Positions 1-8,781 are shown, counted from the stretch's first letter. The stretch: DNA of 46,034 nucleotides from an uncultured Prevotella sp. (GCA_900318625.1 ONLG01000009.1:1-46034); one strand, 5' to 3'. Notes: generated by a model not told the origin, from the letters alone. Numbers and translations: made by a program.

Positions 1-154
1 CAACTTCCGCGAGGTGGAGGACAAGGTGGAGCTGGTTGCGCTGCCTGCCGCCATCTACGATGCCTACCAGAAGGTGCTGCCCAAGCGCAGGGAGAAACTG
101 TTTGCTGAAGAAGAGAAGCGGAAAGAAACAACAATCCCCACCAGAGATGACTGA
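1..154 (+). CDS. C-terminal end of a probable type III DNA methyltransferase (Mod), partial
   Basis: An open frame enters from the left edge (codons start at base 2) and stops with TGA at 152-154. About 50 residues are visible, ending in a charged tail (LPKRREKLFAEEEKRKE). No catalytic motif lies in the visible part. The assignment as the Mod subunit rests on context: the next plus-strand gene is a type III Res subunit, and mod normally lies directly upstream of res. Another gene of a restriction locus is possible. The tail is coding beyond doubt in base composition, but the function is inferred. Confidence 0.45.
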   Translation, partial: NFREVEDKVELVALPAAIYDAYQKVLPKRREKLFAEEEKRKETTIPTRDD

Positions 155-210
155 GGGGGATGGGAGGAAACAACAAGTTTAAGCGAACTGTTTTTGAATA
201 TATGGGAACG

Positions 211-483
211 TCATTTATCGCCATAATGCCCGTAGGCAGAAAGCACGTCAACATGAATTTCGGTCTCGAAAATGCGATAAACCAATCTATGTTTTTTCGA
301 GATTTGACGACTCCAACGATTTTCCGGGTGCCCTTTAAGAGGTTCAGGATGCCCCGTGCCTGTCATAGGATGCTCTGCTATTTCATTCAGAAGCCTAACA
401 GCCTTCTTAAAGTGAGCCGGCTCACTGCGTTTAAGCTGGGAAAGTCCTTCTTTAGCTTCAGGAGCAAAGGTTATAGCATACAT
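211..483 (-). CDS. yoeB: YoeB/Txe-family toxin of a type II toxin-antitoxin system
   Basis: A 90-aa RelE-superfamily mRNA interferase. The family cuts mRNA on the ribosome at translated codons. The conserved YoeB core is visible: a G-x-G-x-PEPLKG segment around residues 42-50, followed by W-S-R-x-I-x-x-x-H-R-L-V-Y (about residues 57-69), which contains the catalytic-region Arg and His residues, and a C-terminal Y-G-H-Y close to the usual catalytic-tail His-Tyr. Length matches the family (84-90 aa). It starts 2 nt after the antitoxin stop, so the pair is co-transcribed from the promoter at 761-791. It lies antisense within the mod-res locus. Confidence 0.85.
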   Translation of the reverse strand: MYAITFAPEAKEGLSQLKRSEPAHFKKAVRLLNEIAEHPMTGTGHPEPLKGHPENRWSRQISKKHRLVYRIFETEIHVDVLSAYGHYGDK

Positions 484-485
484 CT

Positions 486-734
486 TCAGAGCGAATTAAG
501 CCATACATTCATATCTTTCAGGTTGGTAAAGGTAATTCCCTTGCCATCAGCAATCTCTTTCTCGGCCTTGTCAATACGGGCAAGGAACTCTTCCTCTGTG
601 AGCAGCGTAGGGTCTCCCTGCTTCTCGGCTACAAGTTTGCGCAAGTACCTCGTGGCACGCCTCAGCAGATTATCATCCTCGGCTATGATGCTCATGTTGC
701 GGAGCAATTCTGCATTTAGGTGTAAAGAACTCAT
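486..734 (-). CDS. Antitoxin of the YoeB-type module
   Basis: An 82-aa small acidic protein directly upstream of the YoeB-like toxin (2-nt gap), the classical antitoxin-first order. The N-terminal part (residues 1-35) is rich in short hydrophobic/charged helices and the C-terminal part contains a disordered-looking acidic stretch (LLTEEEFLARIDKAEKEI) of the kind that wraps around a RelE-fold toxin. No clear Phd/YefM signature is recognised, so the antitoxin family is not named. Autoregulation through its own promoter is typical for such modules but is inferred here. Confidence 0.7.
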   Translation of the reverse strand: MSSLHLNAELLRNMSIIAEDDNLLRRATRYLRKLVAEKQGDPTLLTEEEFLARIDKAEKEIADGKGITFTNLKDMNVWLNSL

Positions 735-760
735 AACTCTGATTTATTAAATTGTCATTG

Positions 761-791
761 CAAAAATACAAACAATTACAGAATAAACAAA
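761..791 (-). promoter_or_regulatory. Promoter of the antitoxin-toxin operon
   Basis: Reading the minus strand, TTTG (791-788), a 19-nt spacer and TATTTTTG (768-761) exactly match the Bacteroidetes promoter consensus. It lies 27 nt upstream of the antitoxin ATG and ends only about 9 nt from the start of the divergent res gene, so the module's promoter occupies what would be the res leader. Confidence 0.75.
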
Positions 792-799
792 CAAAATCC

Positions 800-3134
800 A
801 TGAGAGAACTGAAGTTTCAACAAAAGGCAGTGCGGAGGCTGGTCGACATGACGACAGACCTGCTGCGGCTCAGTGGCAGCAGGCAGACACTCATATTCAA
901 GGCTCCCACGGGCAGCGGCAAGACGGTGATGGCGGCGCAGATGCTGGCCGGGCTGGGAGGAGCTGCTGTCGAGGGGCGACAGCCCTTACAGCGAGGTGGC
1001 GCTGATATGGATAGCCCCCAACAAGCTGCACCAGCAGAGCTACCAGAAGATGAAAAGCCTGTTCGCCGAGACGCGGCTGCTAAGGCCCGTGATGTACGAC
1101 GAGCTGGACCAGGCCGACGGCGTGATAAAGCCGGGCGAGATACTCTTCGTGAACTGGGAGAGCATCAACAAGGACAAGAACTTGATGGTGCGCGACTCTG
1201 AGCAGGCGGCCTCTCTCTACGAGATAACGCGCCGCACCAGTCAGGAGCTGGGACTGCCCATAGTGGTGGTGATTGACGAGGAACACCTGTTCTGGTCGAA
1301 GACAGCCGACAAGAGCGCAAAGGTGCTCGGACGCATCAACCCGAAGGTGGAGATACGCATCTCGGCCACTCCCAAGACCCACTCAGACCACATAGTGGCC
1401 GTGAGCCGCGAAGAGGTGGTGGCCGAAGAGATGATAAAGCGGCAGGTGGTGCTCAACCCCGACATCACCAAGGGCTACACCGACGAGCGCGAGCTGAACC
1501 AGCACCTGATAGAGTGTGCTCTGGAGAAACGCCGGCAGATAGCCGAGGCATACAGCAAGGAAGGCGATACCGACATCAATCCTCTGCTGCTGATACAGCT
1601 GCCCAACGACACAAGCGAAGCCATGACCGCCGACGACACGGCGATTGCCGAGCAGGTGAAGACCTATCTGCGCGCCATCAAGGGCATCACCACCGAGAAC
1701 AAGCGTCTGGCCGTGTGGCTGTCGAAAGAGAAAGAGAACCTTGACGGACTGGAGAAGCCAAACTGCATGACCGAAGTGCTGCTGTTCAAGCAGGCCATAG
1801 CCTTGGGATGGGACTGCCCACGGGCGGCAGTGCTGCTGATATTCAGAAAGCTGAATAGCGAGCAGTTTACGGTTCAGACCGTGGGGCGCATCATGCGAAT
1901 GCCGGAACAGAAGTTCTACAAGAACGATCTGCTGAACGTGGGCTATGTCTATACCGACATCAGCAAAGACCAAATCGTTATAGCCACAGAGGATATGGAC
2001 TATCTGAACAAAGATGCTTTGCAAGCAATTCGTCGTGAGAACTTGAATAATGTGGCTTTGCAATCGTACTACAGCGTCTATAAGAGTAGTGACCGTAACC
2101 GCTTAGGGCCAGACTTCAAGAAGGAACTGATAGACTGTTTCCAGCGCAACTGGCTGGTGAAGTGGCAGCAGTTTATTTTCAGCTTTGACGATGAAGAGAC
2201 ATCGGAGCAGGAGCCTGCGCAGAACGTGGCAGAGCAAAACCGGAAGCAAGTAGAGCAGAACCAGCGCATCAAGTTCGACGTGTTGCGGCTGGGCGTGGAG
2301 GTGCCAGAGAACATCGTGTTCCAAAACGAAGTGGGCATCATCGACGTGGACAAGAACAAGCACGAGTTTGCCAGAAGTGCCGGAGAGGTGAGGCGTATCT
2401 ATATAGACTATTGTCGCTCGCTGCTGGGCAGTTTTGAGAAGGCACATAGCACCGACGTGCTGGCCGGCTATCTGCTACAGGCAATGGAAGAACTCTTCGA
2501 GCTGTTCGAGACCGATGCAATGAAGGTGATCCTCTACTATGCCAACAAACCCAAGTTTACGGACATCATCCAGAAGGCGCTGAACAACTACGAGCGCATA
2601 CTGATGCAACGCCAGCAAAAGGCCAGGGAGCGCTCTTTCGAGGCGTACACATGGGAGGTGCCAGCAGAACGGCTATACAAGGATAGCACCCACCATATAA
2701 TAAATAAGGTGGAGGATCATGCGCTGCTGCCTTTCGTAGAACTAAACAATGCGTTGAGCCCTGAACGCCGCTTCCGCGACTTCCTTGAGGCCAACAGCCA
2801 GTACATAGACTGGTGGTACAAGAACGGCGACGAAGGCAAGCAGCACTACTCCATACCCTACGGCAACTCGCGAGGCGAGAAGCGGCTGTTCTATGTAGAC
2901 TTTGTGGTGAGGATGTCGGGCGGACAGGTGTTCCTATTCGACACCAAGACCGAAAACCGCGACCCCGAAGCTCCTAACAAGCACAATGCTCTGGTGGACT
3001 ACATGGAGGGCAAGGGGCTGATGGGCGGCATAGTGGTGGAGCAGCAAGGCGTGTGGCACTACTCACGCTTCCACATCGACACCACCGAGAACACCACAGG
3101 CTGGGAAGCCTTCTTCCCCGACCAGTACAGATAG
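800..3134 (+). pseudogene. Type III restriction endonuclease Res subunit, interrupted by a +1 frameshift
   Basis: The intact product would be about 777 aa, an ATP-dependent helicase plus nuclease that cuts after collision of Mod-Res complexes. Start ATG at 800. Walker A is A-P-T-G-S-G-K-T (residues 35-42); the DEAD-like box is VVVIDEEH; motif III is ISATP; motif VI is QTVGRIMRMPEQ; a C-terminal PD-(D/E)XK nuclease is seen as YVDF (Asp about 700) and FDTKTE (about 713-717). The reading frame from 800 breaks at the G run 955-957: removing one G would join QMLAGL to EELLSRGDSPYSEVALIW. As it stands, frame one carries Walker A and ends out of frame at about 1201, and the remaining frame (first ATG at 996) lacks Walker A. 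Unless this is a sequencing error, Res is inactive. The toxin module separates it from mod. Confidence 0.85.
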
Positions 3135-3205
3135 CTGGGGCAAGGGAGCAAGGGGCAAGGCCACAGGGCTGGCCCTGCACTATCAAGCTGCCTTGCACAT
3201 CTTGG

Positions 3206-4393
3206 CTATTTTATCACTCCGAGCTTCCGCCCCACTTTTATGAAGGCCTCGATGCATCGGTCGAGCTGCTGGCGGTCGTGGCCAGCCGAGATCTGCACGC
3301 GGATGCGAGCCTGTCCCTTAGGCACTACGGGATAGCTGAAGCCCGTGACGTAGATACCCTCTTGCTGGAGCAGGGCGGCATACTGCTGTGAGAGTCGGGC
3401 ATCGTAGAGCATCACGGCGCAGATGGCACTCTGTGTGGGCTTGATGTCGAAGCCGGCCTGCATCATGCGGTCGCGGAAATACTCGACGTTCTCCACCAGT
3501 CGGTCGTGGAGCGCATTGCTCTCCTTCAGCATACGGAACACTTCGAGGCTCGCTCCGATGACAGCCGGAGCCAGCGAGTTGGAGAACAGGTATGGACGGC
3601 TGCGCTGACGCAGCATATCGATAATCTCCTGCCTGCCGGTGGTGAAGCCTCCCAGGGCTCCTCCGAAGGCTTTGCCCAGTGTGCCTGTGTAGATGTCAAC
3701 ACGGTCGTAGGTGCCGAAGAACTCGCTCACGCCGTGGCCCGTCTTGCCCACAACGCCTGCCGAGTGGCTCTCGTCGACCATCACCAGGGCATCGTACTTC
3801 TCTGCCAGTTCGCAGATGCGGTCAACCGGGGCCACATTTCCGTCCATTGAGAACACTCCGTCGGTGACTATTATGCGGAAGCGCTGCTCCTGAGCATCCT
3901 TCAGGCACTGCTCCAACTCCTCCATATCGGCATTGGCATAGCGGTAGCGCTTGGCCTTGCACAGGCGCACTCCGTCGATGATGGACGCATGGTTGAGCGC
4001 ATCGCTGATGATGGCATCCTCAACAGTGAGCAACGGTTCGAACACTCCGCCGTTGGCATCGAAGCACGCGGCATAGAGAATGGTGTCGTCGGTGTGGAAA
4101 TAGTCGCTGATGGCGCGCTCGAGCTGTTTGTGAATGTCCTGAGTGCCGCAGATGAAGCGCACCGACGACATTCCGTAGCCGCGCTCGTCCATCATCTTCT
4201 TGGCGGCCTCTATGAGCCGCGGATGGTCGGATAGGCCAAGGTAGTTGTTGGCACAGAAGTTGAGCACAGGCTTGCCGCCCACCTCTATCTCTGCGCGCTG
4301 CGGACTACAGATAAGGCGTTCCTCCTTGTAAAGACCGGCCTCGCGAATGGCTGCAAGCTCCGAGGCAAGGTGTTGTTTCAGTTTTCCGTACAT
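3206..4393 (-). CDS. kbl: Glycine C-acetyltransferase (2-amino-3-ketobutyrate CoA ligase)
   Basis: A 395-aa PLP enzyme of the alpha-oxoamine synthase family, standard length. It cleaves 2-amino-3-ketobutyrate with CoA to glycine and acetyl-CoA in the cytosol. Visible landmarks are [14 protein letters not shown] near residue 45, the [13 protein letters not shown] segment near 100, the cofactor-contacting [11 protein letters not shown] (about 205-215) and the PLP lysine in [14 protein letters not shown] (Lys about 241). It is transcribed away from the threonine dehydrogenase gene at 4603; the two enzymes run consecutive steps of threonine breakdown, which strongly supports the kbl call over the related KAPA or serine palmitoyl transferases. 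Confidence 0.93.
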   Translation of the reverse strand: MYGKLKQHLASELAAIREAGLYKEERLICSPQRAEIEVGGKPVLNFCANNYLGLSDHPRLIEAAKKMMDERGYGMSSVRFICGTQDIHKQLERAISDYFHTDDTILYAACFDANGGVFEPLLTVEDAIISDALNHASIIDGVRLCKAKRYRYANADMEELEQCLKDAQEQRFRIIVTDGVFSMDGNVAPVDRICELAEKYDALVMVDESHSAGVVGKTGHGVSEFFGTYDRVDIYTGTLGKAFGGALGGFTTGRQEIIDMLRQRSRPYLFSNSLAPAVIGASLEVFRMLKESNALHDRLVENVEYFRDRMMQAGFDIKPTQSAICAVMLYDARLSQQYAALLQQEGIYVTGFSYPVVPKGQARIRVQISAGHDRQQLDRCIEAFIKVGRKLGVIK

Positions 4394-4551
4394 AGTATTG
4401 TTTATTTGGTTAGCAGTTTACTCGTCCAAGCTTTCTATACGTCCACAAATTAACTCATATTTCCGCAGACTCAGGCCGGTGTGAATGTTATTTTTGTTTA
4501 ACGACAGCTATTTTTATTGCATTTTTATACAACCGAATAAGAATTTATCGC

Positions 4552-4559
4552 TTACTTTG
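4552..4559 (+). promoter_or_regulatory. Possible -7 element for the threonine dehydrogenase gene
   Basis: TTACTTTG followed by C matches TAnnTTTG in 7 of 8 positions, 43 nt before the ATG. No TTTG lies at the expected distance upstream, so the promoter is only half supported. The whole 209-bp divergent gap 4394-4602 is A+T-rich and holds the control region of both kbl and this gene. Confidence 0.4.
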
Positions 4560-4602
4560 CAATATAGGAAAAACACCTTACTAACCTTTTGAAAAACACA
4601 CA

Positions 4603-5553
4603 ATGAAGAACATCCTTGTTATTGGCTCAACGGGCCAGATAGGCTCTGAGCTGACGCGCGAGCTCAGGAACATCTACGGCGGCAGTCATGTAGTGGCTGG
4701 CTACATCGCCGGACATGAACCCAAGGGCGAACTGCGCGACGGCGGTCCGATGGCTCTGGCCGACGTGACTCGCCCCGAAGACATTGCACGGGTAGTGGAA
4801 CGCTACGACGTGGACACCGTCTACAACCTCGCCGCCCTGCTCTCTGTGGTGGCCGAACAGAAGCCTCTGCTGGCATGGAAGATTGGCATCGACGGCTTGC
4901 TGGGAGTGCTTGAGGTGGCTCGCGAGCACGGCTGCGCCGTGTTCACACCCAGCTCGATAGGCTCATTCGGCCCTACAACGCCACAGGAGCATACTCCGCA
5001 GGACACCATACAGCGACCGAAGACCATCTACGGCATATCGAAAGTGACCACCGAGCTGCTCTCGGACTACTATTATAATAAATATGGTGTAGACACAAGG
5101 TCGGTGCGCTTCCCCGGTATCATCTCGCACGTCACCCTGCCGGGCGGCGGCACCACCGACTATGCTGTCGACATCTACTATCATGCCGTGCGCGGCGACC
5201 GCTTCGTGTGCCCACTGAAGCCCGGCACTCGCCTCGACATGATGTATATGCCTGATGCCCTGCGTGCTGCCATAGAGCTGATGGAGGCCAACCCCGACCG
5301 GCTGGTCCACCGCAACAGCTTCAACGTGACGGCCATGAGCTTTGCGCCGGAAACAATCTACGAGGAGATACGCCGCCATCTGCCCGGCTTCGAGATGGTA
5401 TACCAGCCCGACCCGCTCAAGCAGAGCATAGCCGACAGCTGGCCCAACAGCCTCGACGACACCTGCGCACAACGCGAATGGAACTGGAAACCGCGCTACG
5501 ACCTCGCCATGACCACCGAGGATATGCTCGAAAACCTGAAGCGGAAACAATAA
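4603..5553 (+). CDS. L-threonine 3-dehydrogenase, SDR (epimerase-like) type
   Basis: A 316-aa extended short-chain dehydrogenase. The N-terminal NAD-binding glycine motif is IGSTGQIGSEL (Gly8, Gly11, Gly14), and the catalytic Y-x-x-x-K is YGISK (Tyr143, Lys147), with the upstream Ser in PSSIGSFGP. The family oxidises L-threonine to 2-amino-3-ketobutyrate using NAD. The PGIISHVTLPGGGTTDYAV segment and the DMMYMPDA segment resemble SDR-type threonine dehydrogenases rather than sugar epimerases, and the divergent kbl neighbour supports this. Zinc-dependent MDR-type Tdh is a different family. A generic UDP-sugar epimerase is the less likely alternative. Confidence 0.85.
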   Translation: MKNILVIGSTGQIGSELTRELRNIYGGSHVVAGYIAGHEPKGELRDGGPMALADVTRPEDIARVVERYDVDTVYNLAALLSVVAEQKPLLAWKIGIDGLLGVLEVAREHGCAVFTPSSIGSFGPTTPQEHTPQDTIQRPKTIYGISKVTTELLSDYYYNKYGVDTRSVRFPGIISHVTLPGGGTTDYAVDIYYHAVRGDRFVCPLKPGTRLDMMYMPDALRAAIELMEANPDRLVHRNSFNVTAMSFAPETIYEEIRRHLPGFEMVYQPDPLKQSIADSWPNSLDDTCAQREWNWKPRYDLAMTTEDMLENLKRKQ

Positions 5554-5563
5554 AGGCAACGCA

Positions 5564-6328
5564 TCAAGGCGCTGACTCGCCCTCTACGTAGTTCTCCATG
5601 AACAGGTGTTCGCCGTCGAACACGGCGTAGGTGAACTGCCATATCCAGTCGCCGAGGATTATCATGCGTGTTTTCTTGTTCAGCATGAGGTCGAGCTCAA
5701 TGTGGCGATGGCCGAAGATGAAGAAGTCTACATCCGAATGAGCCTTGAGATAGTCCTTGGCATAGAGCACCAGATGCTCCTTCTGCTCACCCATGTAGGG
5801 CGGTTCCTTGCCGTCGGGGCGCTTCATGCGGCTGTGCTTGGCCCAGTTCAGTCCGAAACTCATGCCCCAACGCGGATGGAGGGCTGAGAAAAGGCACTGG
5901 CACAGTCGGTTATGGAACACGGCGCGGATAATCTTGAATTTCTTGTCGGGGTCGCCGAGGCCGTCGCCGTGGGCAAGGTAGAACACCTTGTCGTATAGCT
6001 CCAATGTCTCCGACTTGCGATGAAGTATCACCCCACATTCCGTGGCCAGATAGTCATAGGCCCAGATGTCGTGATTGCCCGTGAAGTAGTGTACCTCCAC
6101 GCCACTGTCGGTCAGCTCCGACAGTTTGCCGAGGAAGCGCGTAAAGCCTCGCGGCACCACATATTTATACTCATACCAGAAATCAAACATATCGCCAAGC
6201 AGATACACGGCGCTTGCCTTGGTGCGTATCTCGTCGAGGAAGCGCACCAACCGGCGTTCCTGGGTGCGTCGGTGCTCCACGGCCAGCGACCCAAGGTGGG
6301 CATCAGACAGGAAATATATGTTCTTCAT
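5564..6328 (-). CDS. lpxH: UDP-2,3-diacylglucosamine hydrolase (lipid A synthesis)
   Basis: A 254-aa calcineurin-like metallophosphoesterase. Metal-binding motifs occur in order: D-x-H in FLSDAHLGS (residues 6-14), GDMFDFWYE, GNHDIW, AHGDGLG and GHRHIELD. The DFWYEY and the LHPRWG/KHSR region in the middle are typical of LpxH-type enzymes, which release lipid X from UDP-diacylglucosamine at the inner membrane. The start is taken at ATG 6328 (MKNIYFLSD); the frame extends three codons upstream only to a TTG. It is the last of three minus-strand genes, downstream of the S23-type element. Confidence 0.85.
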   Translation of the reverse strand: MKNIYFLSDAHLGSLAVEHRRTQERRLVRFLDEIRTKASAVYLLGDMFDFWYEYKYVVPRGFTRFLGKLSELTDSGVEVHYFTGNHDIWAYDYLATECGVILHRKSETLELYDKVFYLAHGDGLGDPDKKFKIIRAVFHNRLCQCLFSALHPRWGMSFGLNWAKHSRMKRPDGKEPPYMGEQKEHLVLYAKDYLKAHSDVDFFIFGHRHIELDLMLNKKTRMIILGDWIWQFTYAVFDGEHLFMENYVEGESAP

Positions 6329-6356
6329 ACTTGTCAATTTATAATGAATAAGGAAT

Positions 6357-6810
6357 AAGGAATAATTAATAATTATGATTAGTACACCTTGCTTATAATA
6401 AACCGAGGTTTTGCTTTTTCGTCTTTACTATACTTGTGAGCAGCTTGATTAGCTCTTCGTTGTCTCCCTTCATTGAGGCAAACTCTTTTTCGGTTAAAAA
6501 GTCACCCACCCTAAGCTTGGACAACCAGTAAAGGGTTTCGTTAGCCTCTTTCAGAGCAATGCTGTATTTACTCAAGAAATCCATAGGGCTCTGGGCATAC
6601 TCCCCTTCCGAGATATTGGCACCAATGCTCGTACCGCTGCGTAGCACTTGCTTAGAGATTATATATTCACCTCTCACCTCGCGCAAGTGCCTGTACATCT
6701 TCACCACCCTGTCGGAAAAGGTATAAGCTTTAAGCTTTACTATGTTTTCCTTACGCTTCATCTTAATCGTATTAAGTTGCTTATGTAATCATAATTATTC
6801 ATTATTCCTT
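6357..6810. repeat. Element bounded by a 25-bp inverted repeat enclosing the S23-type gene
   Basis: Bases 6357-6381 and the reverse complement of 6786-6810 agree in 24 of 25 positions (AAGGAATAAT, then T or G, then AATAATTATGATTA). The similarity continues imperfectly outward into 6342-6356 and 6811-6825 (TAATGAA-AAG/GAAT pieces). The only gene between the arms is the four-helix-bundle protein. The arms are A+T-rich, unlike the GC-rich genes around them. The arrangement resembles intervening sequences of 23S rRNA, whose ends pair into a stem and which encode this same protein family, but here it is intergenic. Confidence 0.7.
6393..6761 (-). CDS. Four-helix-bundle protein of the S23 (23S rRNA intervening sequence) family
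   Basis: A 122-aa, basic, all-helical protein. The diagnostic segment RSGTSIGANISEGEYAQS (about residues 42-59) is the signature of the family, followed by FLSKYSIALKEANETLYWL and a C-terminal helix ELIKLLTSIVKTKK. Members are encoded in rRNA intervening sequences and many free-standing loci; the related Avd protein works with reverse transcriptase in diversity-generating retroelements. No reverse transcriptase or variable repeat is present here. The gene sits between an inverted repeat pair and interrupts the DUF59-lpxH gene run. Its molecular role is not known from this sequence. Confidence 0.85.
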   Translation of the reverse strand: MKRKENIVKLKAYTFSDRVVKMYRHLREVRGEYIISKQVLRSGTSIGANISEGEYAQSPMDFLSKYSIALKEANETLYWLSKLRVGDFLTEKEFASMKGDNEELIKLLTSIVKTKKQNLGLL

Positions 6811-6827
6811 GTTAATTCTTCATTAAA

Positions 6828-7148
6828 CTAATCGAACCCCAGCTCCACGCGTGCCTCCTCGGACATCATGCTCTGGTCCCAGGCCGGCTCGAACACGAGG
6901 TTGATGTTTGCCGAACGGATGCCTTCAAGACTCTCTATCTTTGTCCTCACGTCGTCGAGGATGAAGTCTGCGGCAGGACAGTTGGGAGCCGTGAAGGTCA
7001 TGTCGAGGTCAACGGTGAAGTCATCGGCCACCTCGATGCGGTAAATCATTCCCAGGTCGTAGATGTTTACGGGTATCTCCGGGTCGTAGACGGTCTTCAG
7101 CACATCCACAATGCGCTGCTCTATGTCGGTCTTTTGTTTCTGCTCCAT
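6828..7148 (-). CDS. DUF59/MIP18-family metal-sulfur cluster assembly factor
   Basis: A 106-aa single-domain protein. The hallmark DPEIPVNIYDLGMIY (about residues 22-36) and the downstream TFTAPNCPAADFI with the conserved Cys are those of the SufT/PaaD-like family, which helps mature iron-sulfur proteins in the cytosol. Length is standard. It carries no paa or suf neighbours, so the specific client is unknown. A TATCTTTG element lies upstream at 7191-7184 on the same strand. Confidence 0.85.
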   Translation of the reverse strand: MEQKQKTDIEQRIVDVLKTVYDPEIPVNIYDLGMIYRIEVADDFTVDLDMTFTAPNCPAADFILDDVRTKIESLEGIRSANINLVFEPAWDQSMMSEEARVELGFD

Positions 7149-7183
7149 GATGGGTTAGGTATTATTTCAGTTGTTTGATGCAA

Positions 7184-7191
7184 CAAAGATA
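7184..7191 (-). promoter_or_regulatory. -7 element upstream of the DUF59 gene
   Basis: On the minus strand TATCTTTG fits TAnnTTTG, 36 nt upstream of the ATG. A TTTG at the -33 position is not present, so support is partial. Confidence 0.45.
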
Positions 7192-7319
7192 GCTATTTTT
7201 TCCAAGCCGCATTGATGCTGTCCCGCTTTTATTTGCATCATGTCGGCCTGTGGCTGCTGCTTTCATGCCAGGTAAACCACAATCCAACGCACGTTCTTGC
7301 ATCAAAACCCTACGAAAAA

Positions 7320-7351
7320 TTTGCGCCTTCACGGGATAAAGAGTATTTTTG
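7320..7351 (+). promoter_or_regulatory. Promoter of the ThrE-like exporter gene
   Basis: TTTG (7320-7323), a 20-nt spacer and TATTTTTG (7344-7351) form an exact Bacteroidetes-type promoter, giving a leader of roughly 60 nt before the ATG at 7417. Confidence 0.75.
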
Positions 7352-7416
7352 CAACAGAAATAACGAAACACATAACACGTTGTTCTGTAGACTGTTGACA
7401 ATCAAATAAGAAAAAA

Positions 7417-8781
7417 ATGGATAACACTACTTACGAAACCGAACGCACAATGGTGCTGCGCAAACTGCGGCTAACCCTCCACACGGGACGCCTGCTCATG
7501 GAGAGCATGGCTGACACGAGCCGCATAGAGCGCAACATGATGCGCATGGCCGACCATCTGGGGCTGCCAACAGAGAAGATGCACATCTTCACCGATTTCC
7601 ACAAGCTGGGGCTTAGCCTCGACACAGAAGACAACAACCCCATCACGCTGTTTTGCCCAGGCGAGCGCAAGGGAGTGAACATGGCAGTAATCAACGACGT
7701 GAGCCACCTGTCGTTCAAAGCTATCGACGAAGAATACACCGTGGAACGCTGCGAGGAAGAACTCAAACTCATTGAAAGCCGGAAGCGCAGCTACTCGCCG
7801 TTGCTCACGGTGCTTGGCGGCGGTGCGGCCTGCGGCGGCTTCTGCTTCCTCTTTGGCAGCGACTTCATCGGAGCAGTCTATGCCTCGCTTGCTGCAATGA
7901 TGGGTCTGCGCCTGCGCCAGATGCTCCACGCCAGGAAGCTCAACGGCTATTTCGTCACCTGCGTGGTGACATTCTTCTCCACGCTGATAGCCTGGATGCT
8001 GGCTCTTCTCTCGCAGCAGGCGGCTGTGTCGGCCAATCTGCCTGACTTACTTTCAAGCCAGACACCCTGGCATCCGCTGATGGCCTGCACGCTGTTCATC
8101 ATTCCCGGTATTCCGCTAATCAACTTCGTCAGCGATATGCTCAGCGGCCACACCCTTGTGGGCATCGGGCGCGCAGTGATAACGCTGCTCACCGTGCTGT
8201 CGATGGCTTTCGGCATAGCTTTCGCCATAAAAGTATGCGGCATCGACAACTTCGTACACGACCTCAGCATGACTCCACACCACTCCTACTTGGGCTATTC
8301 GCTGGGCGCAGCCACGGCGGCAGTGGGCTTCTCCATGCTATTCAACACACCTCCACGACTGTTGCCCATAGTAGCATTGGGCGGAATAGTGGCCGTCTGC
8401 ACGCGCAACTTCGTCAATCTCGATGCCTCGACAGGCAACATTGGCCTCGGCCTCGGCCCCGTGTTAGGTTCCTTCGCCGGCTCGGCACTGGTCAGCCTGC
8501 TCTGCACACGAGTGGTGCGACTGCTCAACACTCCCCACCACTGCATCTCCATTCCCAGTGTCATCCCAATGGTTCCGGGAGTGCTCATGTACCGTGCGCT
8601 GTTTGCCTTCATCGACATGAACGGAGTGGTGGGCGAAGTCACCTACGCCATGTTCAACGCCATCAACGCCTCGCTGATAATCTTGTTCATTGCTGTTGGC
8701 GTAGCCATCCCCAACATTTTCTTCCCACGCATGATGGACGGCTTGCCTAATATAATAAATAAGGTAAGAAGAAAGTGGTAG
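7417..8781 (+). CDS. Threonine/serine exporter family protein (ThrE, fused form)
   Basis: A 454-aa inner-membrane protein. Residues 1-125 form the soluble N-terminal part of the DUF1212 family (GRLLMESMADTSRIERNM, and KAIDEEYTVE before the membrane). About ten hydrophobic segments follow from residue 130 to the end, in two blocks: a five-helix ThrE block and a five-helix DUF3815-like block (PSVIPMVPGVLMYRALF is characteristic). In many bacteria the two blocks are separate genes; here they are one. The family exports threonine and serine by proton antiport. The threonine catabolic genes 2 kb away make a shared role in threonine balance plausible. No charged targeting tail is seen. Confidence 0.85.
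   Translation: MDNTTYETERTMVLRKLRLTLHTGRLLMESMADTSRIERNMMRMADHLGLPTEKMHIFTDFHKLGLSLDTEDNNPITLFCPGERKGVNMAVINDVSHLSFKAIDEEYTVERCEEELKLIESRKRSYSPLLTVLGGGAACGGFCFLFGSDFIGAVYASLAAMMGLRLRQMLHARKLNGYFVTCVVTFFSTLIAWMLALLSQQAAVSANLPDLLSSQTPWHPLMACTLFIIPGIPLINFVSDMLSGHTLVGIGRAVITLLTVLSMAFGIAFAIKVCGIDNFVHDLSMTPHHSYLGYSLGAATAAVGFSMLFNTPPRLLPIVALGGIVAVCTRNFVNLDASTGNIGLGLGPVLGSFAGSALVSLLCTRVVRLLNTPHHCISIPSVIPMVPGVLMYRALFAFIDMNGVVGEVTYAMFNAINASLIILFIAVGVAIPNIFFPRMMDGLPNIINKVRRKW

Noticed and set aside
160-750. A 196-codon plus-strand open frame between the two restriction genes
   Set aside because: It is antisense to the toxin and antitoxin genes, which have a recognisable YoeB family core and an exact promoter.
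945-965. Programmed ribosomal frameshifting in the Res gene
   Set aside because: No slippery heptamer, downstream stem or internal Shine-Dalgarno sequence is evident at the shift; a simple one-base insertion explains it.
3135-3205. Rho-independent terminator between res and kbl
   Set aside because: A short CAGGGC/GCCCTG palindrome is present, but there is no T run on either strand close to it.
6393-6761. Diversity-generating retroelement (the protein resembles Avd)
   Set aside because: No reverse transcriptase, template repeat or variable repeat is present near the gene.
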